Below are positions 1-8,018 of a stretch of 64,000 bases of DNA, piece by piece. The stretch spans positions 4,735,501 to 4,799,500 of the forward strand of contig NZ_CP126107.1 in the NCBI RefSeq assembly GCF_030123365.1, read 5' to 3'. A model generated the notes under the pieces. That model had not been told where the DNA came from. It searched no databases and saw nothing but the letters and a program-made list of their open reading frames with translations. Made by a program: the position numbers and the translations under genes. The DNA is from Neobacillus sp. SuZ13. GTDB lineage: Bacteria; Bacillota; Bacilli; Bacillales; Cytobacillaceae. The stretch's first letter is position 1, and each line of letters begins with the position of its first letter.

Positions 1-2
1 CT

Positions 3-563
3 ATTACTGCAGATAAACTAGCAAGCTTCGATTTCCATGAAGACCTTATTGCCTTCCGCCAGCCCAGGCAGCAGCATCAGGCCTTAATTGGAATAGCAAA
101 CCTTCCAGAAGGCAGAATTATTATTGCCAGACATCTAAATACCATTGTGGGTTATGTAACCTTTCTATACCCTGATCCGCTTGAACGATGGTCAGAGGGC
201 AAAATTGAAAATTTAATCGAATTAGGTGCAATCGAAGTCATTCCAAAATATAGAGGCTGTTCTGTTGGTAAAAATCTTCTTATTGTCGGCATGATGGATG
301 ATGCGATGGAAGATTACCTCATCATCACGACTGAGTACTATTGGCACTGGGATTTAAAAGGTACCAATCTGAATGTGTGGGAGTACCGAAAGATCATGGA
401 AAAGATGATGAATGCGGGTGGTCTTGAATGGTATGCAACCGATGATCCTGAAATTTGCTCACACCCAGCCAACTGTCTCATGGCTCGGATGGGGAAAAGA
501 CTCGATCGAGAAACCATCCAAAAATTTGACCGCCTCAGATTTATGAACCGGTTTATGTACTAA
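3..563 (+). CDS. acuA: AcuA, protein acetyltransferase, 5' end missing
   Basis: GNAT-family lysine acetyltransferase that in B. subtilis acetylates and inactivates acetyl-CoA synthetase AcsA. The reading frame is open from the left window edge, so the first ATG at 147 is internal and about 187 of roughly 210 residues are present. The segment around residues 75-90, reading IEVIPKYRGCSVGKNLL, is the acetyl-CoA-binding GNAT motif A (V-x-P-x-x-R-G-x-x-x-G). acuB and acuC follow closely, the known operon for acetate/acetoin control; in B. subtilis acsA lies divergently upstream, here outside the window. Identification rests on sequence character plus operon context. Confidence 0.9.
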   Translation: MTADKLASFDFHEDLIAFRQPRQQHQALIGIANLPEGRIIIARHLNTIVGYVTFLYPDPLERWSEGKIENLIELGAIEVIPKYRGCSVGKNLLIVGMMDDAMEDYLIITTEYYWHWDLKGTNLNVWEYRKIMEKMMNAGGLEWYATDDPEICSHPANCLMARMGKRLDRETIQKFDRLRFMNRFMY

Positions 564-609
564 CTTAATCTTTGTTCATGATAAATGATTAAGCTAAGGA
601 GGATGTCCA

Positions 610-1257
610 ATGATAATAGAACAAATCATGAAAACAGATGTCGCCACACTTCTTCCGACAGATACAATTGCGGATGCCATTCAATTAATGGAGTCAAGAA
701 AAATACGCCATATCCCTATTATCAACCATGAAAAACATTTAGTCGGCCTTGTCACAGTGGCAAAAATCCATGAAGCAACACCGTCAATTTTCCATGCGAA
801 TGAGCATCCAGAAGATATGAAAAAACCACTTAACGCAATTATGGAGCCAAACGTTATTACCGGGCATCCCTTAGATTTTGTTGAAGAAGTAGCTGGCCTT
901 TTTTATGAGCATAAAATCAGTTGTCTTCCCATCATAAATAACCGAGAATTGGTTGGAATCGTGACAGAAACAGATTTACTTCGGACAATGGTGGAATTAA
1001 CAGGTGCCCATCAGCCAGGTTCTCAAATTGAGATAAAAGTCCCGAATCTTGCCGGTAAACTTAGTGAAATAACCACTGTGATTAAGAATCGGAAAGCAAA
1101 TATTCTGAGTGTCCTCGTTTATCCTGATAGGCTGGATGATCAGTACAAAATACTTGTGATTAGATTACAGACAATGAATCCCACTGTGTTGATTCAAGAC
1201 CTCAAACAGGCAGGTTTTCATGTGCTTTGGCCTAATCTTCCGGGGATTTCAATATGA
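610..1257 (+). CDS. acuB: AcuB, CBS-ACT domain protein of the acetoin utilization operon
   Basis: A 215-residue cytoplasmic protein with two CBS domains (about 7-60 and 78-130, the latter containing GIVTETDLLRTMVEL) followed by an ACT domain (about 140-205). This pairing suggests adenosine-nucleotide and small-ligand sensing; its exact role in the AcuA/AcuC acetylation switch is unresolved. The start is set by a strong AAGGAGG seven bases before the ATG. Its stop overlaps the acuC start as ATGA, so the two are translationally coupled. Length matches the B. subtilis protein. Confidence 0.93.
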   Translation: MIIEQIMKTDVATLLPTDTIADAIQLMESRKIRHIPIINHEKHLVGLVTVAKIHEATPSIFHANEHPEDMKKPLNAIMEPNVITGHPLDFVEEVAGLFYEHKISCLPIINNRELVGIVTETDLLRTMVELTGAHQPGSQIEIKVPNLAGKLSEITTVIKNRKANILSVLVYPDRLDDQYKILVIRLQTMNPTVLIQDLKQAGFHVLWPNLPGISI

Positions 1258-2426
1258 GTGATAAGTGTTCCTTCGTTTTTTCAGATGAGCTGCTGAAATA
1301 TAAATTCAGCAATCACCATCCTTTTGACCAATTCCGGCTTAAATTAACAGTGGACTTATTAGAAAAGTTGAATGCGCTTCATTTAGAAAATGTCATCCCG
1401 CCAAGAATAGCCTCTGATGAAGAGTTAGCCTTAATTCACGATCGGAGTTACATAGAAGCAGTCAAAAAGGCAGGCAATGGTCAATTGTCTCAAGATATAG
1501 CAGAAAACTATGGTCTCGGTACAGAAGATACCCCTATATTCCCTAACATGCATGAAGCGAGCGCCCTGCTTGTTGGGGGGACACTAACAGCTGTCGATCA
1601 AGTTATGACGGGAAAGGCCCAGCATGCTCTCCATTTAGGCGGTGGATTACATCACGGATTCAGGGGAAAAGCGTCAGGATTTTGCGTATATAATGATAGT
1701 TCAGTCGCCATCAAATATTTACAGGAAAAATATAATGCTCGTGTTTTATACGTGGACACAGATGCTCATCATGGAGACGGGGTTCAATGGTCCTTCTACG
1801 ATGATCCAAAGGTATGCACACTGTCCATTCATGAGACAGGAAGATATCTATTCCCTGGCACAGGCAATGTGAACGAACGGGGACAAGGCATGGGCTATGG
1901 TTATTCATTTAACATACCCGTTGATGCTTTTACCGAAGATGAATCTTGGCTTTACGCCTATACACATGCACTTAGAGAAGTAGCTGATTTTTTTAGACCC
2001 GATGTGATTCTTACCCAAAACGGTGCAGATTCTCATTATTTGGACCCACTAACACATCTTTCTTCAACCATGAAAACCTATCGTGAAATACCTAGACTAG
2101 CCCATGAAATCGCCCATCAATATTGTAATGGTAAATGGATTGCTGTTGGCGGCGGCGGTTATGATATCTGGCGGGTGGTGCCGAGAGCGTGGGCTCTCAT
2201 TTGGCTTGAGATGACTGAAAACTCAAACTGTTATGGCAGCTTACCACAGGAATGGCTAGATGCTTGGCAAAAAGAATCCCCTGTAGGATTACCAAAGGAA
2301 TGGGACGATACAGAAAATTTATATACCCCCATCCCAAGAAAAGCAGAGATTACCGAAAAGAATTTATTAACTCTTGAAAAAGCACTCTACCCGATTCGAA
2401 GCCAGCAAAAAAGTGAATCCATATAA
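1254..2426 (+). CDS. acuC: AcuC, class I-like histone deacetylase-family protein deacetylase
   Basis: A 390-residue arginase/deacetylase-fold enzyme that in B. subtilis removes the acetyl group that AcuA puts on AcsA, reactivating acetyl-CoA synthesis. Family landmarks are intact: the HH pair at residues 133-134 in GGGLHHGFRG, the zinc-binding DTDAHHGDG at 168-176, a second zinc Asp in QNGADSHYLDP and the C-terminal GGGGYD. The start overlaps the acuB stop by four bases. A hairpin terminator shared with the convergent ccpA gene follows directly. In B. subtilis motPS lies between acuC and ccpA; it is absent here. Confidence 0.95.
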   Translation: MSDKCSFVFSDELLKYKFSNHHPFDQFRLKLTVDLLEKLNALHLENVIPPRIASDEELALIHDRSYIEAVKKAGNGQLSQDIAENYGLGTEDTPIFPNMHEASALLVGGTLTAVDQVMTGKAQHALHLGGGLHHGFRGKASGFCVYNDSSVAIKYLQEKYNARVLYVDTDAHHGDGVQWSFYDDPKVCTLSIHETGRYLFPGTGNVNERGQGMGYGYSFNIPVDAFTEDESWLYAYTHALREVADFFRPDVILTQNGADSHYLDPLTHLSSTMKTYREIPRLAHEIAHQYCNGKWIAVGGGGYDIWRVVPRAWALIWLEMTENSNCYGSLPQEWLDAWQKESPVGLPKEWDDTENLYTPIPRKAEITEKNLLTLEKALYPIRSQQKSESI

Positions 2427-2427
2427 A

Positions 2428-2462
2428 AAGATGGGTTGACCTAATTTGGTCAACCCATCTTA
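2428..2462. terminator. Bidirectional terminator between acuC and ccpA
   Basis: A perfect stem GATGGGTTGACC / GGTCAACCCATC with a six-base loop, flanked by A- and T-rich runs, lies in the 40-bp gap between the convergent stops and can serve both operons. Confidence 0.85.
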
Positions 2463-2466
2463 CCAA

Positions 2467-3465
2467 TTATTTTGTTGATCGACGGTGTTCAATCCGGTGT
2501 GGAAGAACCACAATTTGGTCTGACACCTTTTCTTTGTTCATCAATTTGGTTAATAGACGCATCGCAACCGCACCAATATCGTATAACGGCTGAACAATGG
2601 TTGTTAATTGCGGACGCACCATTAGTGACAACCTTGTATTATCAGATGTGATTACCTCAAAATCCTCTGGGATTTTATATCCTTTGTCCTCTGCACCGTG
2701 GACAACTCCAAGAGCCATTTCATCAGATCCAACCAAGATCGCCGTAGGTCTAGCAGAGACTTCCAGAAGTCTTTCGATTGCTTCAATCCCAGAGTCGTAA
2801 GTATAATCTCCTTCCACAATAAGTTCTTCATTATAAGCAATACCAGATTCCTGTAATGCCCTTTGATACCCTCTCAATTTCTTGATTGTATTCTTAGGTT
2901 CATGAAGTGGACCCACCACAAAGGCAATATTCTTATGACCTTTTTCGATAAATTCCTTGATGGAATCATATACTGCTTCCTCATAATCAATATTCACGGA
3001 AGGGATCGTGTTCGATTCTTCAATCGAACCCGCAAGCACAATCGGTACAGGTGATTTTTCAAATTCTTCGACATGGTCTGCAGTAATATTGCCACCCATG
3101 AATACTAGCCCGTCCACTTGTTTGCCAAGCATTGTATTGAGCAAATGTAATTCCTTATCTTTGTTTTGGTCTGAATTACTTAAAATGATGTTGTACTTAT
3201 ACATCGTTGCAATATCTTCAATCCCGCGAGCTAATTCTGCAAAAAAGATATTTGAGATATCAGGAATTATGACCCCGACAGTTGTTGTTTTTTTACTAGC
3301 CAATCCTCTTGCCACAGCATTAGGACGATATCCTAGTCTTTCAATTACTTCTAACACTTTTTTCCTTGTTACTGGTTTAACATTCGGATTTCCGTTTACT
3401 ACACGGGAAACCGTAGCCATCGAAACATTTGCTTCTCTTGCGACATCATAAATTGTAATATTCAC
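2467..3465 (-). CDS. ccpA: CcpA, catabolite control protein A
   Basis: LacI-family global regulator of carbon catabolite control, binding cre sites together with HPr-Ser46-P. At 332 residues it has the normal length. The N-terminus carries the LacI helix-turn-helix (residues 1-22, ITIYDVAREANVSMATVSRV) and hinge (VIERLGYRPNAVARGL), followed by the periplasmic-binding-like effector domain. The start appears to be a GTG preceded by AGGAGAG. aroA lies upstream in the same direction, separated by a terminator-like hairpin, as in other bacilli. A candidate cre sits in its upstream region. Confidence 0.96.
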   Translation of the reverse strand: MNITIYDVAREANVSMATVSRVVNGNPNVKPVTRKKVLEVIERLGYRPNAVARGLASKKTTTVGVIIPDISNIFFAELARGIEDIATMYKYNIILSNSDQNKDKELHLLNTMLGKQVDGLVFMGGNITADHVEEFEKSPVPIVLAGSIEESNTIPSVNIDYEEAVYDSIKEFIEKGHKNIAFVVGPLHEPKNTIKKLRGYQRALQESGIAYNEELIVEGDYTYDSGIEAIERLLEVSARPTAILVGSDEMALGVVHGAEDKGYKIPEDFEVITSDNTRLSLMVRPQLTTIVQPLYDIGAVAMRLLTKLMNKEKVSDQIVVLPHRIEHRRSTK

Positions 3466-3554
3466 CTAAAATACACTCTCCTAGAACGATCATCGTTTTC
3501 ATTATTTTACAACAGGTTGTATAAACTTAATCATTTGTTTTTTGTTTTTGTTTG

Positions 3555-3568
3555 TGAGAACGTAAACA
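3555..3568 (-). promoter_or_regulatory. Candidate cre site upstream of ccpA
   Basis: On the minus strand this reads TGTTTACGTTCTCA, which differs from the relaxed cre consensus TGWNANCGNTNWCA at one position (the fifth). It lies about 90 bp upstream of the ccpA start. Autoregulation by CcpA is possible but not shown by sequence alone. Confidence 0.35.
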
Positions 3569-3658
3569 ATCTTTAATATGTATTTAATCATACGATAAGA
3601 AGGGAAAAGCCGCAATTACATTTGTCAACATTTTTTGCATAATTACTAAATATTATTA

Positions 3659-3692
3659 AAAAAACCTCCTGCAATGAAAAGCAGAAGGTTTA
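3659..3692 (-). terminator. Terminator after aroA
   Basis: Imperfect stem AAACCTTCTGC / GCAGGAGGTTT with a loop around TTTTCATT followed by a T run on the minus strand, just beyond the aroA stop. Confidence 0.7.
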
Positions 3693-3710
3693 AATCATCT
3701 TTACTTCCAA

Positions 3711-4790
3711 TTAAATCCGAACATAATTGGATGCAAGCAGTTCGTTATAAAATTTATCAAACTGATTAAGGTCCATTTGCTGCTTTTGATCGGAAAGCGC
3801 TACAGCTGGATCTGGATGTACCTCAGCCATCACACCATCTGCACCAATTGCAATAGCAGCTTTCGCACATGGTAATAACAGGTCTCTTCTACCAGTAGAA
3901 TGTGTTACGTCAACCATGACAGGTAAATGTGTTTCTTGCTTTAAAATTGGTACCGCTGAAATATCAAGAGTGTTTCTTGTGGCGCGTTCGTAAGTTCTTA
4001 TGCCTCGTTCACAAAGAATGATTTGGCTATTCCCCTGTGATGCAATGTACTCGGCTGCATTAATAAATTCTTCAATTGTTGCCGCAATCCCTCTTTTTAA
4101 CAATACAGGTTTATTTACAGAACCTGCCGCTTTTAACAATTCAAAGTTCTGCATATTACGTGCCCCAATTTGAATGACATCGATATAATCAATCGCCATT
4201 TCAATATCAACAGGGTTGACAATTTCACTGATTACTGCCATATCGAATTCTTTAGCTACACGTTTTAGGATTTTTAAGCCTTCTACCCCCAACCCTTGGA
4301 AATCGTAAGGAGAAGTTCTTGGTTTATAAGCTCCGCCACGAAGAAGCTTTAAGCCTTTTTCTTGCATGGATTTCGCCACAGTTGCCACTTGTTCATAGGA
4401 TTCAACTGCACACGGACCGAATACGAAGTGTGGCTTTCCATCGCCAATATTTTCACCTTTTAATGGAACAATGGTATCTTCAGGCTGTCTTTTTCTAGAG
4501 ACAAGCAACGCCTTACTATGGTCATCCTGTTGGAGGTCAAGACCTGCTTTAAAAATCTCTTTAAAAATATGATCAATCGTCGAATTTTCAAAAGGACCAT
4601 CATTATGCTCTTTTATTTTATCTAGCATCTTTCTTTCACGCACTGGGTCGTAACGGTATACACCTTGGTTTTCTTTCACCCGGCCAATATCTGAAACAAG
4701 CTGTGCTCTCTCATTAATTAACCTTAACAATTCTAAGTTTAGCTCATCAACCCGTGCCCTCAATTGTTCTAATTCGATTTTTTTGCCCAT
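3711..4790 (-). CDS. aroA: Bifunctional chorismate mutase / DAHP synthase
   Basis: First committed enzyme of the shikimate pathway: condenses phosphoenolpyruvate and erythrose 4-phosphate to DAHP, with a fused AroQ-type chorismate mutase that acts as the feedback-sensing domain. The 359 residues fit the Bacillus fusion: residues 1-90 are the helical mutase (LRARVDELNLELLRLINERAQLV), and about 115-350 the DAHP synthase barrel (FVFGPCAVES, LLRGGAYKPRTSPYDFQG, LLKRG). A promoter and an operator-like 25-nt sequence lie upstream, the latter shared with the amino acid permease at 25.5 kb. Confidence 0.96.
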   Translation of the reverse strand: MGKKIELEQLRARVDELNLELLRLINERAQLVSDIGRVKENQGVYRYDPVRERKMLDKIKEHNDGPFENSTIDHIFKEIFKAGLDLQQDDHSKALLVSRKRQPEDTIVPLKGENIGDGKPHFVFGPCAVESYEQVATVAKSMQEKGLKLLRGGAYKPRTSPYDFQGLGVEGLKILKRVAKEFDMAVISEIVNPVDIEMAIDYIDVIQIGARNMQNFELLKAAGSVNKPVLLKRGIAATIEEFINAAEYIASQGNSQIILCERGIRTYERATRNTLDISAVPILKQETHLPVMVDVTHSTGRRDLLLPCAKAAIAIGADGVMAEVHPDPAVALSDQKQQMDLNQFDKFYNELLASNYVRI

Positions 4791-4915
4791 CCTTCGTCCC
4801 CGCCTTTTCTTTTGCTAAACAGATCACCTTTTGAAAAAGTTCTGATTGCATATATGTTCTTTTGTGAAAAGCTAAACGTGTAAACTCAAATATTTACATT
4901 TTTATAATTAGGCTT

Positions 4916-4944
4916 ATTATATCGGATATGTTTTTATTTGTCAC
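4916..4944 (-). promoter_or_regulatory. Sigma-A-type promoter of aroA
   Basis: Minus-strand GTGACA (4939-4944), a 17-bp spacer and a perfect TATAAT (4916-4921). Predicted transcription start is near 4909, leaving an approximately 120-nt leader before the aroA ATG. Confidence 0.65.
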
Positions 4945-4962
4945 TAATTTTTTCTTTAATGA

Positions 4963-4993
4963 TTAAACGCTTTTAAGCGCTAAAGTATTTTAT
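4963..4993 (-). promoter_or_regulatory. Operator-like dyad upstream of aroA promoter
   Basis: Core dyad CGCTTttAAGCG inside a 25-nt stretch that recurs identically, and in the same orientation to its gene, before the amino acid permease (25487-25512). Here it lies about 20 bp upstream of the -35 box. Because its position relative to the promoter differs between the two genes, a protein-binding DNA site is more likely than an RNA element. The cognate regulator is unknown. Confidence 0.5.
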
Positions 4994-5043
4994 GTGATAC
5001 TAAAAGGAAATCAGCTTGTCCATTAACGAAAACCTAAATAGAA

Positions 5044-5376
5044 TTATTGATTTTCACCAACTGCACCTGTTAAGGAACGGCTTGTAATTTTCCAGTGGGA
5101 TGCATTCCATAATGGCTCCCCATTTGAAAACAGGATCGTTTGCGGCGATTCATGTTTGATTTGGAATTTTTCTGCCACTTCATTAGATAGTGGACGGGAA
5201 TCCTGAACGGCTAGGAAATAAGTAGGTACAGACTGATTTTCATTTGCAAACTTTTCATATTCCTTGTAAGCCGCATGACTAATTGGACATGTTAAACTGT
5301 GCTTTAAAAGAAAAAACTTACTCTCCTTTTTTAATACTTCATCAAATTGTTCTACGGTATCAATTTTTTCTAACAT
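5044..5376 (-). CDS. ytxJ: YtxJ, bacillithiol-system thioredoxin-like protein
   Basis: A 110-residue thioredoxin-fold protein with a single reactive cysteine in the segment LLKHSLTCPISHAAYKEYEKF, the pattern of the YtxJ monothiol bacilliredoxin-like family. Probable role: reduction of bacillithiol mixed disulfides during stress. The ATG at 5376 is chosen because GGAGG lies nine bases upstream; a longer frame to 5457 adds 27 unconserved residues and runs into a hairpin. It is the last gene of the ytxGHJ operon. Confidence 0.88.
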   Translation of the reverse strand: MLEKIDTVEQFDEVLKKESKFFLLKHSLTCPISHAAYKEYEKFANENQSVPTYFLAVQDSRPLSNEVAEKFQIKHESPQTILFSNGEPLWNASHWKITSRSLTGAVGENQ

Positions 5377-5400
5377 GTGTACATTCCTCCAAAAATGAAA

Positions 5401-5437
5401 TAAACGGTGAAGTAATTTTATCACTCCACCGTTTCTA
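5401..5437 (-). terminator. Intra-operon hairpin between ytxH and ytxJ
   Basis: Minus-strand AAACGGTGGAGT pairs with ACTTCACCGTTT around a short AT-rich loop, followed by ATTTCATTTTT. It sits between the ytxH stop and ytxJ RBS and could act as a leaky terminator or mRNA processing/stability element setting the ytxJ level. Confidence 0.55.
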
Positions 5438-5468
5438 TCACAAATAAACTGATTCAACTCATCAATTT

Positions 5469-5969
5469 TTAAAGTTTAACCTTATTTTCTTCCTCTTCTA
5501 ATGCCTTTTCTGCTTCTTCAATTTTTCTTCTTATTTCAGTGCTGTTTAGGGTTCCAATTTCGATGGATTTCTTTGCTTTACTTTTTTCTTTTAAGGGCTG
5601 AATGGGAATATAGGTTGATTCTGATTCGTCTACCTGTTCGCTCTGATTTGTTATTTTTCCTTTTACCTTATCCAATAGTCCAGTAGATTGCAGGACAATC
5701 CCTTGGGACAGGGAGGAACTTTTAGAGACTAATTCATTACTCTTGCTAATTACATTATCTCTTATTGTCGATGTCTTACCGATAATGGAACCAGCTTGGT
5801 TACTAAACCTATTCCGAAGATCTTTTCCCGATTTGGGAGCCAGAAAAAGTGCAGTAGCAGCACCAACTACTCCTCCGATAATTGCACCAAGTAGAAAACT
5901 ATTGGATGACTCTTCATTTCGAGCTTGATTCGTCTCTCTTGAATCAAAATCCCTATTTGACATCTTCAA
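5469..5969 (-). CDS. ytxH: YtxH-family general stress protein
   Basis: A 166-residue small protein with a polar N-terminus, a glycine/alanine-rich membrane segment at about residues 24-44 (FLLGAIIGGVVGAATALFLAPKSGKDLR, the YtxH/Gas vesicle-like signature) and a long charged helical tail ending in a lysine/glutamate-rich region. Membrane-associated; molecular function unknown. It lies between ytxG and ytxJ in the SigB-type stress operon. The start is preceded by a GAGGAGG-type RBS. Confidence 0.9.
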   Translation of the reverse strand: MKMSNRDFDSRETNQARNEESSNSFLLGAIIGGVVGAATALFLAPKSGKDLRNRFSNQAGSIIGKTSTIRDNVISKSNELVSKSSSLSQGIVLQSTGLLDKVKGKITNQSEQVDESESTYIPIQPLKEKSKAKKSIEIGTLNSTEIRRKIEEAEKALEEEENKVKL

Positions 5970-5985
5970 ATTCCTCCTCTATTTT

Positions 5986-6447
5986 CTAGTGTGATCTAAC
6001 CTTCTTACCCTGATTTAAGCTAATCTCATTTTTTTCTTGCTTTCTTGCCTGCCACTTATCCTTTAATTCCAGAATGACATTACTCCATTGCACAATTTGC
6101 GAAATTTTTTCTTTGCTTTCCTCAACCTGGGTATCCACTGATTTTGTAATATTTTTTAGTGTTCCATTAAATTTAGTGACTGTTGTACCTACGTCTTTGA
6201 CGGCATCAACAACACTTGTTAAACTTTCAGTTTTCTCTTTGAGCTCATCAGCTAATGCGTTTGTTTTTTGTAAAAGTATGGTCGTTTCAGCTGTTACGCC
6301 ATCTAACTGTTTTTCTAATCCAGCTAATGTTTTTGAAACACTTGTAAGTGTAACTTGAAATGATTTGAGTGTTGTCGATAAAAAGATGACAAGCACAAAA
6401 AATGCGATTGCTATCAAGGCTACGCTTAAGTATAAAATTATTTGCAT
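5986..6447 (-). CDS. ytxG: YtxG, DUF948 membrane-anchored stress protein
   Basis: A 153-residue protein with an N-terminal transmembrane helix (about 3-23) followed by a coiled-coil-like segment rich in Leu, Thr and Val (LAGLEKQLDGVTAETTILLQK), matching the DUF948 family. First gene of ytxGHJ. The ATG at 6447 is preceded by GCGGAGGTGCACG; the upstream in-frame start at 6474 would coincide with the predicted transcription start. Function is not established beyond general stress in B. subtilis. Confidence 0.88.
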   Translation of the reverse strand: MQIILYLSVALIAIAFFVLVIFLSTTLKSFQVTLTSVSKTLAGLEKQLDGVTAETTILLQKTNALADELKEKTESLTSVVDAVKDVGTTVTKFNGTLKNITKSVDTQVEESKEKISQIVQWSNVILELKDKWQARKQEKNEISLNQGKKVRSH

Positions 6448-6480
6448 CGTGCACCTCCGCCTAAATCCTATCAATATGTA

Positions 6481-6505
6481 TATCCCATCACGGATAGATA
6501 TAAAC
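6481..6505 (-). promoter_or_regulatory. SigB-like promoter of ytxGHJ
   Basis: Minus-strand GTTTAT, 13-bp spacer, GGGATA closely resembles the SigB consensus GTTTaa-N12-14-GGGtAt. It would start transcription about 27 nt before the ytxG ATG. ytxGHJ is SigB-controlled in B. subtilis. Confidence 0.65.
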
Positions 6506-6671
6506 CTCGCTAATTATCTTATACTACTTCCATATTTTTGTCCTCTTTTCCTGCTGTTTCTTTTAAAAAGTTTCAACAACATGGTCACAAATGTTTTATT
6601 TTTCAACTTTAAGGCTTGATTCGGTTACAATATGTGAGTAAGGATATAATTTTTTGTTGGAGGCGTAAAAA

Positions 6672-7787
6672 ATGAAAGATCCTCGTATTGAGAAACTAGC
6701 AAAAAACTTAATTAATTATTCGGTCCAGCTTCAAAAAGGAGAAAAGGTTTTAATCGAGAACTTTGGGCTGCAGCGTGAGCTTGTGACCGCCCTCGTAAAG
6801 GAAGCCTATTTAGCCGGGGGGTACCCTTTTGTGCTGTTAAAGGACCATCAGGTAGACCGCTCACTCTTATTCGGTGCACAAGAAGAGCAATTTAACATGA
6901 TGGCCGAGTTCGAAGCAAATGTAATGAGTAAAATGGATGCATACATAGGTCTTCGTTCCGGTGATAACATCAGTGAACAATCTGATGTCCCGGATGATAA
7001 AATGAAAATCCATGGCAATACGATTGGTAAAAAAGTTCATCGCGACATTCGTGTTCCAAAGACAAAATGGGTTGTCCTTCGCTACCCAACCTCTTCTATG
7101 GCTCAATTAGCTAAAATGAGTACAGAGGCATTTGAAGACTTTTATTTTGATGTTTGTAACCTCAATTACGGAAAAATGGATAAAGCAATGGATAGTTTGA
7201 AAGAGCTAATGGATCGAACAGACAAAGTTCGAATCACAGGTCCAGGAACAGACCTTTCCTTTTCCATTAAGGATATACCGGCCATAAAATGTGCCGGACG
7301 ATTAAATATTCCTGACGGTGAGGTTTATACGGCTCCTGTACGCGACTCAGTCAATGGCGTAATTACGTATAACACTCCTTCACCATACCAAGGGTTTACG
7401 TTTGAAAATGTGAAATTAACCTTCAAAGAAGGGAAGATTGTTGAAGCGGAATCAAATGATTCTAGCCGGATTAATAAAATCTTCGATACCGATGAAGGTG
7501 CACGTTATATTGGAGAATTTGCCATTGGCGTTAATCCGTTCATCCTTAATCCAATGCAAGATATCTTGTTCGATGAAAAAATTGCTGGCAGCTTCCATTT
7601 TACACCTGGACAATGTTATGATGATGCCTTTAATGGCAACCATTCCAATATCCATTGGGATATGGTTAACATTCAGCGGCCGGAGTATGGCGGTGGAGAA
7701 ATCTATTTTGACGATGTTCTAATTCGAAAAGATGGACTATTTGTTCTTCCAGAGTTAGATGTTTTAAATCCGGAAAACTTAAAATAA
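6672..7787 (+). CDS. M29-family aminopeptidase (AmpS/aminopeptidase T-like)
   Basis: A 371-residue cytoplasmic metallo-aminopeptidase of the thermophilic aminopeptidase family, trimming N-terminal residues from peptides with two divalent metal ions. Candidate metal ligands are the Glu in IPDGEVYTAP, the Glu in GEFAIGVNP, and the His/Tyr/Asp residues in SFHFTPGQCYDD and NIHWDMV. The N-terminal YSVQLQKGEKVLI segment is typical. It is divergent from ytxG and precedes a repeat element and the convergent murC. The RBS is TTGGAGGCG before the ATG. Confidence 0.9.
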   Translation: MKDPRIEKLAKNLINYSVQLQKGEKVLIENFGLQRELVTALVKEAYLAGGYPFVLLKDHQVDRSLLFGAQEEQFNMMAEFEANVMSKMDAYIGLRSGDNISEQSDVPDDKMKIHGNTIGKKVHRDIRVPKTKWVVLRYPTSSMAQLAKMSTEAFEDFYFDVCNLNYGKMDKAMDSLKELMDRTDKVRITGPGTDLSFSIKDIPAIKCAGRLNIPDGEVYTAPVRDSVNGVITYNTPSPYQGFTFENVKLTFKEGKIVEAESNDSSRINKIFDTDEGARYIGEFAIGVNPFILNPMQDILFDEKIAGSFHFTPGQCYDDAFNGNHSNIHWDMVNIQRPEYGGGEIYFDDVLIRKDGLFVLPELDVLNPENLK

Positions 7788-7788
7788 A

Positions 7789-7971
7789 GGCTGTGTTATA
7801 CGTTAATGTTGATTTTGGCACTCTGTTGATTGGAGTGGAAGGCACGAAGACTCCTGCGGGAGTACGGGGCAGGGGAGACCCCACAGGAGCAAAGCGACGA
7901 GGAGGCTCCCCGGCACGCCCGCGAACCGCTTGTGCCTGGAACGGAAACCAACAGCCAAGTTTAACACAGCC
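7789..7971 (+). repeat. Full-length palindromic intergenic repeat element (183 bp)
   Basis: Bounded by GGCTGTGTTA and TTAACACAGCC, with inner ends CTGTTGATT / AACCAACAG. The GC-rich centre contains paired segments such as GACTCCTGCGGGAGT and GGGGAGACCCC, so most of it can fold. Collapsed copies occur at 13046-13071 and 58732-58806. Such elements are widespread between genes in Bacillaceae. No protein-coding potential; the short ORFs through it are artefacts of its GC-rich centre. Confidence 0.85.
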
Positions 7972-7978
7972 AAAATAA

Positions 7979-8017
7979 AAAGAAAGGATGCCAACTACTT
8001 GCTGGCATCCTTTCTTT
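7979..8017. terminator. Bidirectional terminator at the murC 3' end
   Basis: Near-perfect stem AAAGAAAGGATGCCA / TGGCATCCTTTCTTT immediately beyond the murC stop. Confidence 0.85.
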
Positions 8018-8018
8018 A

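Noticed and set aside
7793..7994. Short ORFs on both strands across the 183-bp repeat
   Set aside because: They owe their length to the GC-rich palindromic centre, lack RBSs, and contain no recognisable protein.
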